28,514 bases of DNA from assembly GCA_021151805.1 (NCBI GenBank), contig JAGKWN010000051.1:1-28514 (forward strand). The letters are read 5' to 3'. A program made the translations under genes and the position numbers. Under the pieces are notes generated by a model that was not told where the DNA came from, did no database searches, and was given only the letters and a program-made list of their open reading frames with translations. Each line of letters starts with the position of its first letter. Position 1 is the stretch's first letter. This document shows, in pieces, positions 1 to 8,603 of the stretch. This DNA comes from Cytophagaceae bacterium. GTDB taxonomy: Bacteria; Bacteroidota; Bacteroidia; Cytophagales; Cytophagaceae.

Positions 1-972
1 GTATTTTATCAGTTTATTATTAAAGCTATAAAAAGGCGAATTATCCGAATGCTGATCAAGATTTAATTTATCTTTTGTAAAATTAAAAAAATCAAAACCA
101 TAATTTTTGATGTATTCAAAATTATCAATCTCTGATAAATCTGTAATTAGTATAGTTGGAATATTTTTTATATCAATATCACAAAAATCTGTTCCTCGTT
201 CATGAATACAAGAAAACCCATCTATTATAATTTGTGAAACAGAATTATCAGTCAAATGCAGGGCAAGATTTGTAAGATTATTAGTTAGTAAAAATGGACT
301 ATTACTAGCATTTCCATTTTCATCAATCTTACCTACTTCAACATATTCAGATGGAGGTACAAGATTTAAATAAGTATCTTTTATTGAATCTTTGAAAGAA
401 TTATATCTGGAAACAATGCACGTTTTACTCTTTATGAATTCTTTATTGCCATAGGTTTCTATCTCCAATAAATACTCTAGAGGGGTGATATTTTTCTCTG
501 GCAAAACCGACATCACTTTTCTTTGCGATGAAAGAATTTTCTTATTAGTACGTTGTAATTTTGTTATCTTCTTTAGTGGAATTGATATTTTAAGACTTGC
601 AGAATTAACGGTTGATTTAGTTAAAAATACAGCACTCGGTTTATCACTATTGTTATCTAATCTAACCCATTGTACTACTGCCTCATTATTCAAAAGTAAT
701 TTATCACCTGCTTTAAAAAATTTATACGATTCAGAAATCTCATGCTTATATTGATTATAGTCATCCATTATTTGAATAAATGCAATAGGCATCGATAGCC
801 ATTGTGCTGCATATTCTTTTGAAGGAAATACTAAGCATAATTTATTTTTTCCATTTGATGCAAAAAAAGATGATACAACTTGAAGTGAATCTTTCAAAGG
901 TGACAATAAAGAATAAAATTCCTTATGACCTACATTAGAATATTGTAGTTTTGAAATTAATTCCTGATTCAT
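1..972 (-). CDS. Unknown protein downstream of the DNA methyltransferase, C-terminus outside window
   Basis: An open frame of 324 codons starts at ATG 972 and is still open at base 1, so the C-terminal part is missing. It begins 23 bp after the methyltransferase stop, on the same strand, and probably belongs to that operon. The visible part (MNQELISKLQYSNVGHKEF...) has no signal peptide or transmembrane segment. It is rich in Asn, Lys, Ser and Ile, and I see no Walker or nuclease motif in it. Base composition is extreme: one sampled line (61-120) has only 8 G+C in 60, against about 33% in a methyltransferase line, suggesting foreign origin. Cytosine methyltransferase operons often carry a large partner such as DISARM DrmE, or proteins of the Vsr/Z1-ATPase type of island. 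I cannot assign it to any of these. The reading frame is certain to me; the function is not. Confidence 0.75.
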   Translation of the reverse strand, partial: MNQELISKLQYSNVGHKEFYSLLSPLKDSLQVVSSFFASNGKNKLCLVFPSKEYAAQWLSMPIAFIQIMDDYNQYKHEISESYKFFKAGDKLLLNNEAVVQWVRLDNNSDKPSAVFLTKSTVNSASLKISIPLKKITKLQRTNKKILSSQRKVMSVLPEKNITPLEYLLEIETYGNKEFIKSKTCIVSRYNSFKDSIKDTYLNLVPPSEYVEVGKIDENGNASNSPFLLTNNLTNLALHLTDNSVSQIIIDGFSCIHERGTDFCDIDIKNIPTILITDLSEIDNFEYIKNYGFDFFNFTKDKLNLDQHSDNSPFYSFNNKLIKY

Positions 973-995
973 TCTTATTCACGTAAAAAGTAAGT

Positions 996-2516
996 TTATT
1001 TCTTCAAAAGAATATTTTTAATTGACGTTGCTAACTTTAATGCCATTAAGGGTGGGACAGCATTACCTATTTGTCTAAATACAGCATTCATTGAGCCTGC
1101 AAATTTAAACTCATCCGGAAAAGTTTGTAACCTCGCAGCTTCCCTAACAGAAATAGTTCTAGCTTGTTCACTATCATAATGAATGTGAGAATAGCTGTCT
1201 TTGCCTAAATGCGCCATTAAAGTTCTGGCTGGCATATCGGCTTCCATTTTTCTCCATTTATTTGGGAATTTACCTTCATCATATGGTGGCACTGTTTTTT
1301 CTAATATCTCCTGATAAGTTTTAGAGGTTTCGCTTAGAAGTTTACCACTTTTTTCCCTTTCCTTTTTTATTCGCTTTTCAAAAATAGATCTTGCAACTTG
1401 TAAAGCCTCTGGATATTGATCACCTGGTTTCATTTTGCGAAAAATTGGATAATCCCTTGGAAGATATCTTATAGCATTTGCAGAAACTTTTGTGGTTCCA
1501 GAATAACTAAACCAGGCTCTCATTAATTTTTGAAAGTCATTTTCGCATAATTCTGAATTATATCCTTTTTCTTTAGAAAGATCAGGAATGACTTTCTTTG
1601 AATCACTATTCAAATGCTCTTTAATAATTGGAAGATCTGATAAAGCTTGTTTAACTGTTAAAGCTGATAAAAGATCATTATGTACCTTAGGCGATGGAGT
1701 GTAGTATGGATTAGCTTCTGGATTTATATGCTTAAGTGCTACATTACGTGAACCGTGATATCCATTAGGAAGCTCTATATAGTGAGTTGGTGAAGGGAAA
1801 ATGACATCACAATCTAAACTTTCATGAACAGCAATTAGAAACATTCTTTCTCTCATTTGAGGTATTCCATAATATACAGTATTCAAAAGAGTGTAGCGAC
1901 ATTTATAACCTTGCGCTGTCAAATCATGGCATACTGAATCTGCTATGTTGACACCTCCGTAATTAAGAATATCAGGAACATTCTCCATCAATAGAGCTAA
2001 TGGTTTTAATTCCTTGACATACTCAAGATATCTCTTATACAACTGGCTTCTTGAATCATTTAGAAATGCATTTGAATCATTTTTAATCTCTCTCAATTTT
2101 GCCCTACCAACTCTTGTAAATGCCTGGCATGGTGGCCCACCTACTATGATATCTATATGTTCTTCAACATTACCTTTTAATCCTAGTTCTTCAAAAAGTT
2201 GATTAGGATCAGTTTCCATTATATCTCTGGCTTTTGCATGCACATCAAAATAAGATGTATTTGAATGAAAGTTCAAGGCATGCGATTTTGCAGCTTTTGG
2301 ATCAAGCTCTATCGCTGCGATAATTTCATAGTCTGCTTTATGAAAACCAAGAGACAATCCCCCACATCCTGAGAATAGATCTAATAGTCTTAGTTTCCCG
2401 CCATTTTCTACGCGTTTAAGTTTAGAAGAAAAAAAAGCTTCATCGTTTATTTCTTCCGTTTTTATAATATTTTTTATCACTATTAATAATGTAATTGCTT
2501 CGAAAAAATATTTCAC
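996..2516 (-). CDS. DNA (cytosine-5-)-methyltransferase (Dcm-like)
   Basis: This enzyme transfers a methyl group from S-adenosylmethionine to C5 of cytosine in a specific DNA site. All main family blocks are visible in order: motif I DLFSGCGG at about residues 46-53 (cofactor loop), motif IV GGPPCQ with the catalytic Cys near 130, motif VI ENV at 178-180, motif VIII QMRERMFLI near 220, and motif X RQIGNAVPP near 481-489. The target-recognition region between VIII and IX is long (about 200 residues), giving 506 residues against roughly 350-450 for many relatives. The start is a GTG at 2516 that overlaps the TGA of the upstream regulator gene as GTGA, implying translational coupling. No restriction nuclease is recognised next to it in the window, apart from Vsr, which is a repair enzyme. 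The target site cannot be read from the sequence. Confidence 0.95.
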   Translation of the reverse strand: MKYFFEAITLLIVIKNIIKTEEINDEAFFSSKLKRVENGGKLRLLDLFSGCGGLSLGFHKADYEIIAAIELDPKAAKSHALNFHSNTSYFDVHAKARDIMETDPNQLFEELGLKGNVEEHIDIIVGGPPCQAFTRVGRAKLREIKNDSNAFLNDSRSQLYKRYLEYVKELKPLALLMENVPDILNYGGVNIADSVCHDLTAQGYKCRYTLLNTVYYGIPQMRERMFLIAVHESLDCDVIFPSPTHYIELPNGYHGSRNVALKHINPEANPYYTPSPKVHNDLLSALTVKQALSDLPIIKEHLNSDSKKVIPDLSKEKGYNSELCENDFQKLMRAWFSYSGTTKVSANAIRYLPRDYPIFRKMKPGDQYPEALQVARSIFEKRIKKEREKSGKLLSETSKTYQEILEKTVPPYDEGKFPNKWRKMEADMPARTLMAHLGKDSYSHIHYDSEQARTISVREAARLQTFPDEFKFAGSMNAVFRQIGNAVPPLMALKLATSIKNILLKK

Positions 2517-2797
2517 TTAAAAAACTTCTTACTCTCTTTCAGAGCCAGCAACTCATCCAGTTCGATTTCCAATGCAACCGCAATCCGGATGATGTTGATG
2601 AGTGACACATTCCGTTTGCCCAGTTCAATCTCTGCGTAATAGGACCGGCTGAGACCGGAAACAAAAGCGACCGTATCCTGTGAAAAATCCTTTGCTGTAC
2701 GTAATGCTTTTAATTTTTCACCAAATGCTTTCAGAATTTTTTCTTCTGCAGCATCTTTTAATTCAATCGGCTGTTTGCTGTTGAGTGTCTTTTTCAT
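2513..2797 (-). CDS. XRE-family helix-turn-helix regulator, likely controller of the methyltransferase operon
   Basis: A small DNA-binding protein of 94 residues with one HTH_3/XRE domain. The helix-turn-helix covers the stretch containing SQDTVAFVSGLSRSYYAEIE, followed by the usual GKRNVSLINIIRIAVALE. It has the size and position of restriction-modification controller proteins. I chose ATG 2797 (MKKTLNSKQPIE...) although the frame is open to ATG 2839, because the longer form would put its start inside the inverted repeat at 2822-2857. No strong Shine-Dalgarno sequence separates the choices. Its stop overlaps the methyltransferase GTG start, so the two are co-transcribed. I infer that it binds the upstream inverted repeat and times expression of the methyltransferase. 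Confidence 0.85.
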   Translation of the reverse strand: MKKTLNSKQPIELKDAAEEKILKAFGEKLKALRTAKDFSQDTVAFVSGLSRSYYAEIELGKRNVSLINIIRIAVALEIELDELLALKESKKFFK

Positions 2798-2821
2798 TTT
2801 AAAACTTGTGAATAAGGGAAT

Positions 2822-2857
2822 TATGTCACTTATCATCAACCCGATATGAGTGACATA
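2822..2857 (-). promoter_or_regulatory. Inverted-repeat operator and promoter region of the XRE-methyltransferase operon
   Basis: TATGTCACT (2822-2830) is repeated exactly inverted as AGTGACATA (2849-2857), 18 bp apart. It lies 25-60 bp upstream of the chosen XRE start, next to a very AT-rich stretch (2858-2874) that could hold the promoter. Perfect 9-bp arms just ahead of an XRE gene fit an autoregulatory controller box. Binding is inferred, not shown. Confidence 0.55.
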
Positions 2858-2874
2858 TAATTATATATATAAAC

Positions 2875-2909
2875 AAAAAGTGCCTCCAGGATTGCTGGAA
2901 GCACTTTTT
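2875..2909 (-). terminator. Rho-independent terminator of vsr
   Basis: Read on the minus strand, the hairpin has arms GTGCTTCCAG and CTGGAGGCAC (one G.T pair) around a CAATC loop. It is flanked by five A before and five T after. It lies 22 bp past the vsr stop and separates vsr from the XRE-methyltransferase operon. The A/T flanks would let it work in both directions. Confidence 0.85.
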
Positions 2910-2931
2910 ACACTTGCATAAAATTATTATT

Positions 2932-3345
2932 TCAGGATAATTTCTCCACCAAAGCAGATAAAGTATCATCTGCTTTTCCCTTTTTCAACTCACATTCCCA
3001 TACATTCACAATCCTCCAGCCCAGCTCTGTTAATTGCTGGATATATTTCAGGTCATTGGCAATGTTCTTATTGATTTTTTTAGTCCACCATTCGGTGCGT
3101 GTTTTGGACATCACAAAATACTTACATCCTTCATGCCCATGCCAGAAACAGCCGTGTATGAAAATAACCGCTCTGTATTTCGGCAGTACTATATCCGGTT
3201 TGCCCGGCAGGTCCTTTACGTGTATGCGGTAACGGAATCCTTTAGAGAATAAAAATTTACGTACCAGCAGCTCAGGCTTGGTATCCTTGCCTTTGATGCG
3301 GCTCATGTTATAACTTCTTTGCTCTTTGGAGTGTACATCTGCCAT
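2932..3345 (-). CDS. vsr: Very short patch repair endonuclease Vsr
   Basis: Vsr nicks DNA 5' of the T in T:G mismatches that arise when 5-methylcytosine deaminates, so it repairs the mutagenic side effect of a cytosine-5 methyltransferase. The 137-residue protein is full length. Its key residues fall almost exactly on E. coli numbering: Glu25, the Mg-binding Asp51 in GKPDIVL, His64 and His69 in IHGCFWHGH, and the zinc-site cysteines Cys66, Cys74 and Cys118 (VWEC). The stop is followed by a hairpin terminator, so vsr appears to be its own transcript beside the methyltransferase operon. A functional pair is expected: the enzyme recognises mismatches in the context its partner methylates. Nothing looks broken. 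Confidence 0.97.
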   Translation of the reverse strand: MADVHSKEQRSYNMSRIKGKDTKPELLVRKFLFSKGFRYRIHVKDLPGKPDIVLPKYRAVIFIHGCFWHGHEGCKYFVMSKTRTEWWTKKINKNIANDLKYIQQLTELGWRIVNVWECELKKGKADDTLSALVEKLS

Positions 3346-3413
3346 GATGCTAGAACAGAAATTACGGGATAAAAATTCATAATATTTTACATAGCATTGC
3401 TACAACTAGAAAA

Positions 3414-3461
3414 GGATTATAAATCCAATTTTATCTGGCTTCGGAATTGCAAATTCCGAAG
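3414..3461. repeat. REP-like pair of palindromes upstream of vsr
   Basis: Two small hairpins with 3-nt loops sit side by side: GGATT-ATA-AATCC (3414-3426) and CTTCGGAATT-GCA-AATTCCGAAG (3439-3461, a perfect 10-bp stem). The design resembles dispersed repetitive extragenic palindromes. There is no T-tract, so it is not an ordinary terminator. The surrounding gap 3346-3591 otherwise holds the vsr upstream region, with no clear promoter, and the 3'-end module described separately. Confidence 0.5.
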
Positions 3462-3480
3462 AGCTTAAGCAGTAAAAACA

Positions 3481-3511
3481 AAAGTCCGGCAGATCAGCTC
3501 TGCCGGACTTT
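3481..3511 (-). terminator. Terminator hairpin of the giant secreted-protein gene, copy 1 of a dispersed module
   Basis: A perfect 13-bp stem, AAAGTCCGGCAGA and TCTGCCGGACTTT, encloses a TCAGC loop. The A/T ends allow termination in either direction. The same 31 bases occur at 23054-23084. Here it lies about 80 bp past the stop of the minus-strand gene ending at 3592. Confidence 0.8.
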
Positions 3512-3528
3512 CCTTTGCCCTTTGCACC

Positions 3529-3586
3529 ATGAATTTATCATTCATTTCGCCGCGGCGAATCATCATTCATAATTCATAATTCATAA
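3529..3586. repeat. Palindromes and TTCATAA heptamers after the stop at 3592
   Basis: In + strand order: ATGAAT and ATTCAT as an inverted pair (3529-3545), a perfect 14-bp palindrome TTCGCCGCGGCGAA (3546-3559), then three exact TTCATAA heptamers (3566-3586) ending 5 bp before the gene's stop codon. Seen from the gene, these are TTATGAA repeats right behind the stop. Confidence 0.8.
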
Positions 3587-3591
3587 TTCTC

Positions 3592-6500
3592 CTAAATCTC
3601 CTGCTTGAAGTCCATGTTGAAGTCAACACCAAAGGACAGCACCGCTATATGGCCTTTGACATAACCCTGCAGGTAACTTGGCTTGGGGTTGATGTGCGCG
3701 ATCCCGCCCACATAAATATCAATATCCACCAGGTCGAGTCTACCTGATTTTACAGGGGTTTCATAGTCTGCAAAAATATGTATAAAGCCATGCGCTTCTA
3801 CGCCGAGTTCATCAAAGGAAACTTTGGGGTTATACGTGAAAGCAATCCAGGCTTTGATCTCGATTCCGGCATTCACGCCGATACCCACACTCAGCGGACC
3901 TACAGAGAAGCCCTGGTAGAGATTCAGGTAATAGCCAATCCCTCCGCCGACTTCGGCTTTATACTGGTCAACATAGAGCCAGCCCATGATGCCCCAGGAG
4001 TTGCAGGCAAGGATCATGCGCACCGGAAACTCCCGCTCTCCAACAGCCATGCGCCAGAAACCCGGCTTGGTCTCAAACATGAACGAGCCTTGTCCGCAGA
4101 TTGCACCCGGCTTCTGGATGATGATGGAACCATCCGCCAGGAAATGTTCTTCGGCAGAATTGTAGTACAGATGCAGCGCGCCGAGCACCATGGCCGTCGG
4201 GTCTTTCTCGAGTATGGAGACAGAGTTGTTCATCACCTGCACTTCGCCGTTGAAGTCAACGGTGAAGTGATCATCAGCCTTCAGAATATATTCTGCAGCC
4301 ACCTGCACACGTACGGTCTTTCCTTTGTTCTGCGTATCAAACAGCACCAGATTGAAATACGCACCGAAGTCGGTTTTAGGATCGGGGATAATGCCTGTTC
4401 CTTTGTCGATCTCCATCATGCCTTTGTATACACGGCCCGTGCCGGCCACCAGCTGCACCGGACCGATGGTTGCGGGTGTTGTAAACGGTTTGCATTCCTT
4501 GCTGAGTGTACCGCCGGTCTTGCCTTCCGGATCACCCGGCGAGATCTGGCAGAACCAGTATTCATGCTGCTCTTTCTTACCGCTCAGATAGATCGCGTCT
4601 ACACTGAAGGGCTTGGGCTGTTTCACGGTAACCGCGAAGGCTCCGCGCCAGGCATTGCCGTAAGTTTCATCTTTGATCTGGCGCAGCTGCCCTTTGAAGG
4701 AAACGTATTTGGTATTGATGGCAATGTTGGTCGGGTCCAGCGTAATGATCTGATCAATACGACCGCTCTTTAATTTTTCGCCAATATTATCAAAATTCAT
4801 CTGCACGGCAGGCGGCGCAACGGCATTCAGCACCGGTGTATTGGCAAACATGTTCTGCAAAAGTTTATTTGCCTCCTTGCTTCCCAGGCGGGCCAGGTTG
4901 CTCGCTACAATGTTCGGTCCGTTCTGTATAAATCCGTCTGTAACTTTCTCGGCAACTTTACCCAGGTCAATATTACGGATCGCGTCAAGGGCGGTCTTCT
5001 CCAGCATGCCTGCGATATTCTTCGGCTTCACAAACGTGATGAGGTTTTTAGAAACACCCAGTAAAAGATCGGGCAGCTTATCGGTAATGCGTTTGGTAAT
5101 CACAGATGCTTCGTAATTCCCGTTCAGCAATTCATCAGTCATGCCTGAAAGCTCACGCACCAGAAAGGCTTTGGTGCTGTCAACCAGCTGCGCATGGATA
5201 AACGCTTTGATCGGCTGCTGTATGTTCTGTGCTACTGACAAATTGATGCTGCGGTTGATCTCAATCGCCAGGTATTTGGAAATGGTATCGCCCACTTTCA
5301 GGAAATCTTCCGTAGGGTCGTATTCATCTTTTACAAATGCCTTTGCTACACGGTAAACAATGCTGTCAATGATCTTGTCAACTTCTGTGGCAACATAGCC
5401 GTTGATCTTCACCACCGACCTGGCTATACTTCGGTTGATCCGTGCAGAAAGGGTATCAGAGGCTTTGTCAATGGGCTTCACCATTACATCTACACCCAGT
5501 TTGATGAACTCGGTGAAGAACTGCTCCACGATCTCGTATTCCTTGTCAGACAGTTTTGCACGCAGCCCTCTGCGTACGTCTTCGTGTATATTCGCCGGTG
5601 ACTGATCATCACTCTGATCAAGATCAAGCCCCGCCGGGTTGGATTGATACTGCGTCAGGGAAACACGCTGCGCCGCATCGGCAATGTTCTCTGCGCTGTT
5701 CTTCACTTCTGTCTGCAGCTGCTGCTTCAGTTCTTCTTTCTGCTTCTCAAGGGTTACTGCGGCAACGGCTTCGCTTACGGTACTGCCATTCTCCAGTTCT
5801 TTTTTATAGGCATCAGAATCTTCTTCAAAAGGAAGCAGTGAGCAATTAACCGTACTATAAATGTTTACCAGCGGCGGACCGGCATCTCCGCTGATCTCTT
5901 CGTTGATGCGCACGTTGCCGGAAAAGCCGAAGGCGTATTTACCCGCGCCTCTGCCCGCACCGATCGCTGTTACGGTAAACGGATAATCGGTAAGCTTGCC
6001 CTGGATCTGGTCGGTCAGGAACAGCGTTCCCTTGCGGGTATAAAACCCGATGTGGTAATCGCCCCAGGCACGGAAGCCGGTAATGCCTTCTGCACCGGCA
6101 TCCAGGTAAGGCCAGTTCATATTCAACGACATGTCAAGCCGCTCCTGGTCGGCAAATACGGCCGAAAGAATTTTGATCTGCATAGCCTCTTCTGCTTTAT
6201 CGGCATGGAAGGTATATTCAAAGTTATCGAGGTCGGTCATGTAGCCCGGATACAGGCCTTCCGCCGTAAGCACGGATGTGTAGTGGAACGGTGTGGTGGT
6301 GCTGATGAACGGCACCAGCATGGAACCTTTCAGAAAACTGTTCTCAACAGCATCGTGATAAATGCTGATCCTGAAATCGGTCAGGTACGAAGGGAAGGTA
6401 TTGAAGTTTACCTGGTAGCCCGAAAACTGGCGGATGTAGCGGAACGTTTGTCCGTACACGTCCATGTAATACATATTACTGTCTGCAGCGGCAGGCTCGA

Positions 6501-8562
6501 GCAGATAGCGTGTATCAGATACAAAGGCCATCTGTCCTTTGCTGTCGAAGGCCGGCAGGAAATGCAGATTGGTCCTGTTGAAATAAATGCCTTTCCATAA
6601 TTGATCTTCCGATTGTTTGCCTGGAGATTTTTCTTCACTTAAATCAATGATGTAATCCAGCGGATCCAGCTGGAAAGCAAGGTTGGGAACGGGTACAATG
6701 GACTGCACCGGCAGGGCCTGATCGTTGCTGATGTAGTACAGCTGGATGGCATTGTTGAAGGGCAGCGCAACTGCCTGGCGGATCGCTGCGGAACCTTTTA
6801 CCGAAGGCGGACAGATCATGTTGCCATGGATATTCAGCGTGAATACATTCTGATATACCCGGATGTCGGAATAATCGGCCAGCTCCATCCGGTAGCCGCC
6901 TGGCTCCAGCAGGTCAAAGGCATTGCCCGCTGCCAGTTTCGATGCACCTATCAATGTATAGGTATTGTAATCATACCAGCCGGCATTGGCCCGCACATCT
7001 TTCTGCGTACCGGATACGGCATGCGGGAAAGGCCACTGCACATAGCCTTTCAGCTGCATGCCATAACGGTCCAGCTTTACATGTGAGGGATGGAACCAGG
7101 CTTTATTGTTTTCGGTCTCGTGCGGATTTAATTCAATGGCACTGAGGTCGCTCAGGGGCTGAACGATCTCGCCGTCGCCCATGGTAAAGTTACCGGCAAC
7201 ATGCTGCAGGTAGATATTCTGGAAATTCACTACCTGGTTCCGGCCATTGCCCAGCGATACATGGCCGGTACCGCTGAGCGCGGTGATATCGGCATTGCTG
7301 GTTTTATCTACATATACCACATGCATGCCGGCATAGAATTTTTCCAGCACCGGTGGACCGGTAAAGGTATTGATCCCACTTTCGGCAATCTGTTGTGAAC
7401 CGGTATACGCCTGCACTTTCCAGGCATAGCTGCTCATGGCATCGAGCTTGATGGGCAGCTGCACCTGGTAAGAACTGGTAACAAATGTTTCGGGATATTT
7501 TGTTGAATAGAACGGTACGCCTGCCGCGACCGCATCTGCCGGTGTTTGTCCGTCTGCCATTTTGTAAAGCTGCAGCTCATAAGACACCTGCTGGTTGGGG
7601 ATCAGGTTGTTTGGCTTGTTCCAGGAGAACAGCAGATCGTCGGTGAGACAGAAGCTGCCGTCGTCTACAGGCTTGAGCAGGGAGATCAGCCCGCCCATCG
7701 GATAACCGAAATAAAAATCACAAGCTTCGGAATAGCCGTTGTTCTTAAGCTGGATCTCCTCGCCGTTAAAGCGCGACTGTACACGGAACACATAGTGCTT
7801 ACCGATATCCAGCAGCGGGTCCGAAACAGAATATACATAATTGGTTGTCATCATCCAGTCGCTGGTGTACACCAGCAGGGCCTGGCTGTTCTGGATCGCG
7901 TACTGCGGAATAGCGGTGGGGTTTGTAATTTCATACACCGTCAGCTGGTACTCTGCCGGCACGGTGGTAAGGCTGCTGTATACACCGGTCCAGGAGAAGA
8001 GGATCTGCTGCGGTTGTGCGGCCGACGTCGTAGTTCCGCAGCGCGGCGTGATCACAATGGGCACGGCCGGCAGCTGCATCTGGATAAAGGCGCAGGAGCT
8101 GTTTGAAAGAATCTTGGTGGTATGATAATCCATTACCTCTACACAAAGCGTATAGAAGCCTTCGGGCAGTTTATTGTTTTTAAAGATGTCGTTTGCAGAA
8201 GTACCTTTTACGATGGTGTTGGTGGCATTGAAATAAATACCCAGGTCTTCACCGCTGATGGTGTTTGGCCCCGGATAAAGCACCAGCGGTGCAGGCCTGA
8301 AATCGGGCCGGGTCTGGATGGAGATCCCGTTCCCCTCTATCGTTACACGCAGACGTGTTTCCCAGTAGGGTTCATTGAAATCATTGAAAGAAATATTTAC
8401 CTGTGTGCGGTAAGCACTTGCGCCAACATAGTCAGAGATGTTGGTGGTAAACGGCGGACTGATGTTGGTATTTACCAGAAACGGATGCACCGTTGTCTGC
8501 GCAAATGCAGAAACACTGGCCGCAAGAAAAAGAAAAACAATGAATCGATTTTGTATCGACAT
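3592..8562 (-). CDS. Giant exported protein, TANFOR-like, 1656 residues
   Basis: The start ATG 8562 gives a clean signal peptide (MSIQNRFIVFLFLAASVSAFA, then QTTV), so the protein enters the periplasm. About residues 165-420 contain at least two beta-sandwich-like repeats built around phrases such as PIVITPRCG and ILFSWTG, then LLKPVDDGSFC and LLFSWNK. They resemble the N-terminal part of TANFOR-domain proteins of Bacteroidota; this family link is from memory. The middle is beta-rich, followed by a charged helical stretch (about residues 900-1230, with many LSDKEYEIVEQF-type heptads). The last 300 residues are Gly- and aromatic-rich, ending DFNMDFKQEI. I see no T9SS sorting domain and no transmembrane helix. 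It lies 41 bp downstream of an immunity-like gene. Function unknown; a surface scaffold or adhesin is a guess. Confidence 0.85.
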   Translation of the reverse strand: MSIQNRFIVFLFLAASVSAFAQTTVHPFLVNTNISPPFTTNISDYVGASAYRTQVNISFNDFNEPYWETRLRVTIEGNGISIQTRPDFRPAPLVLYPGPNTISGEDLGIYFNATNTIVKGTSANDIFKNNKLPEGFYTLCVEVMDYHTTKILSNSSCAFIQMQLPAVPIVITPRCGTTTSAAQPQQILFSWTGVYSSLTTVPAEYQLTVYEITNPTAIPQYAIQNSQALLVYTSDWMMTTNYVYSVSDPLLDIGKHYVFRVQSRFNGEEIQLKNNGYSEACDFYFGYPMGGLISLLKPVDDGSFCLTDDLLFSWNKPNNLIPNQQVSYELQLYKMADGQTPADAVAAGVPFYSTKYPETFVTSSYQVQLPIKLDAMSSYAWKVQAYTGSQQIAESGINTFTGPPVLEKFYAGMHVVYVDKTSNADITALSGTGHVSLGNGRNQVVNFQNIYLQHVAGNFTMGDGEIVQPLSDLSAIELNPHETENNKAWFHPSHVKLDRYGMQLKGYVQWPFPHAVSGTQKDVRANAGWYDYNTYTLIGASKLAAGNAFDLLEPGGYRMELADYSDIRVYQNVFTLNIHGNMICPPSVKGSAAIRQAVALPFNNAIQLYYISNDQALPVQSIVPVPNLAFQLDPLDYIIDLSEEKSPGKQSEDQLWKGIYFNRTNLHFLPAFDSKGQMAFVSDTRYLLEPAAADSNMYYMDVYGQTFRYIRQFSGYQVNFNTFPSYLTDFRISIYHDAVENSFLKGSMLVPFISTTTPFHYTSVLTAEGLYPGYMTDLDNFEYTFHADKAEEAMQIKILSAVFADQERLDMSLNMNWPYLDAGAEGITGFRAWGDYHIGFYTRKGTLFLTDQIQGKLTDYPFTVTAIGAGRGAGKYAFGFSGNVRINEEISGDAGPPLVNIYSTVNCSLLPFEEDSDAYKKELENGSTVSEAVAAVTLEKQKEELKQQLQTEVKNSAENIADAAQRVSLTQYQSNPAGLDLDQSDDQSPANIHEDVRRGLRAKLSDKEYEIVEQFFTEFIKLGVDVMVKPIDKASDTLSARINRSIARSVVKINGYVATEVDKIIDSIVYRVAKAFVKDEYDPTEDFLKVGDTISKYLAIEINRSINLSVAQNIQQPIKAFIHAQLVDSTKAFLVRELSGMTDELLNGNYEASVITKRITDKLPDLLLGVSKNLITFVKPKNIAGMLEKTALDAIRNIDLGKVAEKVTDGFIQNGPNIVASNLARLGSKEANKLLQNMFANTPVLNAVAPPAVQMNFDNIGEKLKSGRIDQIITLDPTNIAINTKYVSFKGQLRQIKDETYGNAWRGAFAVTVKQPKPFSVDAIYLSGKKEQHEYWFCQISPGDPEGKTGGTLSKECKPFTTPATIGPVQLVAGTGRVYKGMMEIDKGTGIIPDPKTDFGAYFNLVLFDTQNKGKTVRVQVAAEYILKADDHFTVDFNGEVQVMNNSVSILEKDPTAMVLGALHLYYNSAEEHFLADGSIIIQKPGAICGQGSFMFETKPGFWRMAVGEREFPVRMILACNSWGIMGWLYVDQYKAEVGGGIGYYLNLYQGFSVGPLSVGIGVNAGIEIKAWIAFTYNPKVSFDELGVEAHGFIHIFADYETPVKSGRLDLVDIDIYVGGIAHINPKPSYLQGYVKGHIAVLSFGVDFNMDFKQEI

Positions 8563-8603
8563 AAAATATTTTGTTAATGGTTATATGCAGAACTCTGTCC
8601 CGC

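Noticed and set aside
485..754. 89-codon + strand frame near the left edge
   Set aside because: Opposite the long open minus-strand frame 1-972, which fits the operon; no coding character on this strand.
3778..4773. 331-codon open frame on the + strand
   Set aside because: Fully antisense to the giant exported-protein gene, with no family-like sequence; His/Arg-rich composition is typical of a shadow frame in G+C-richer DNA.
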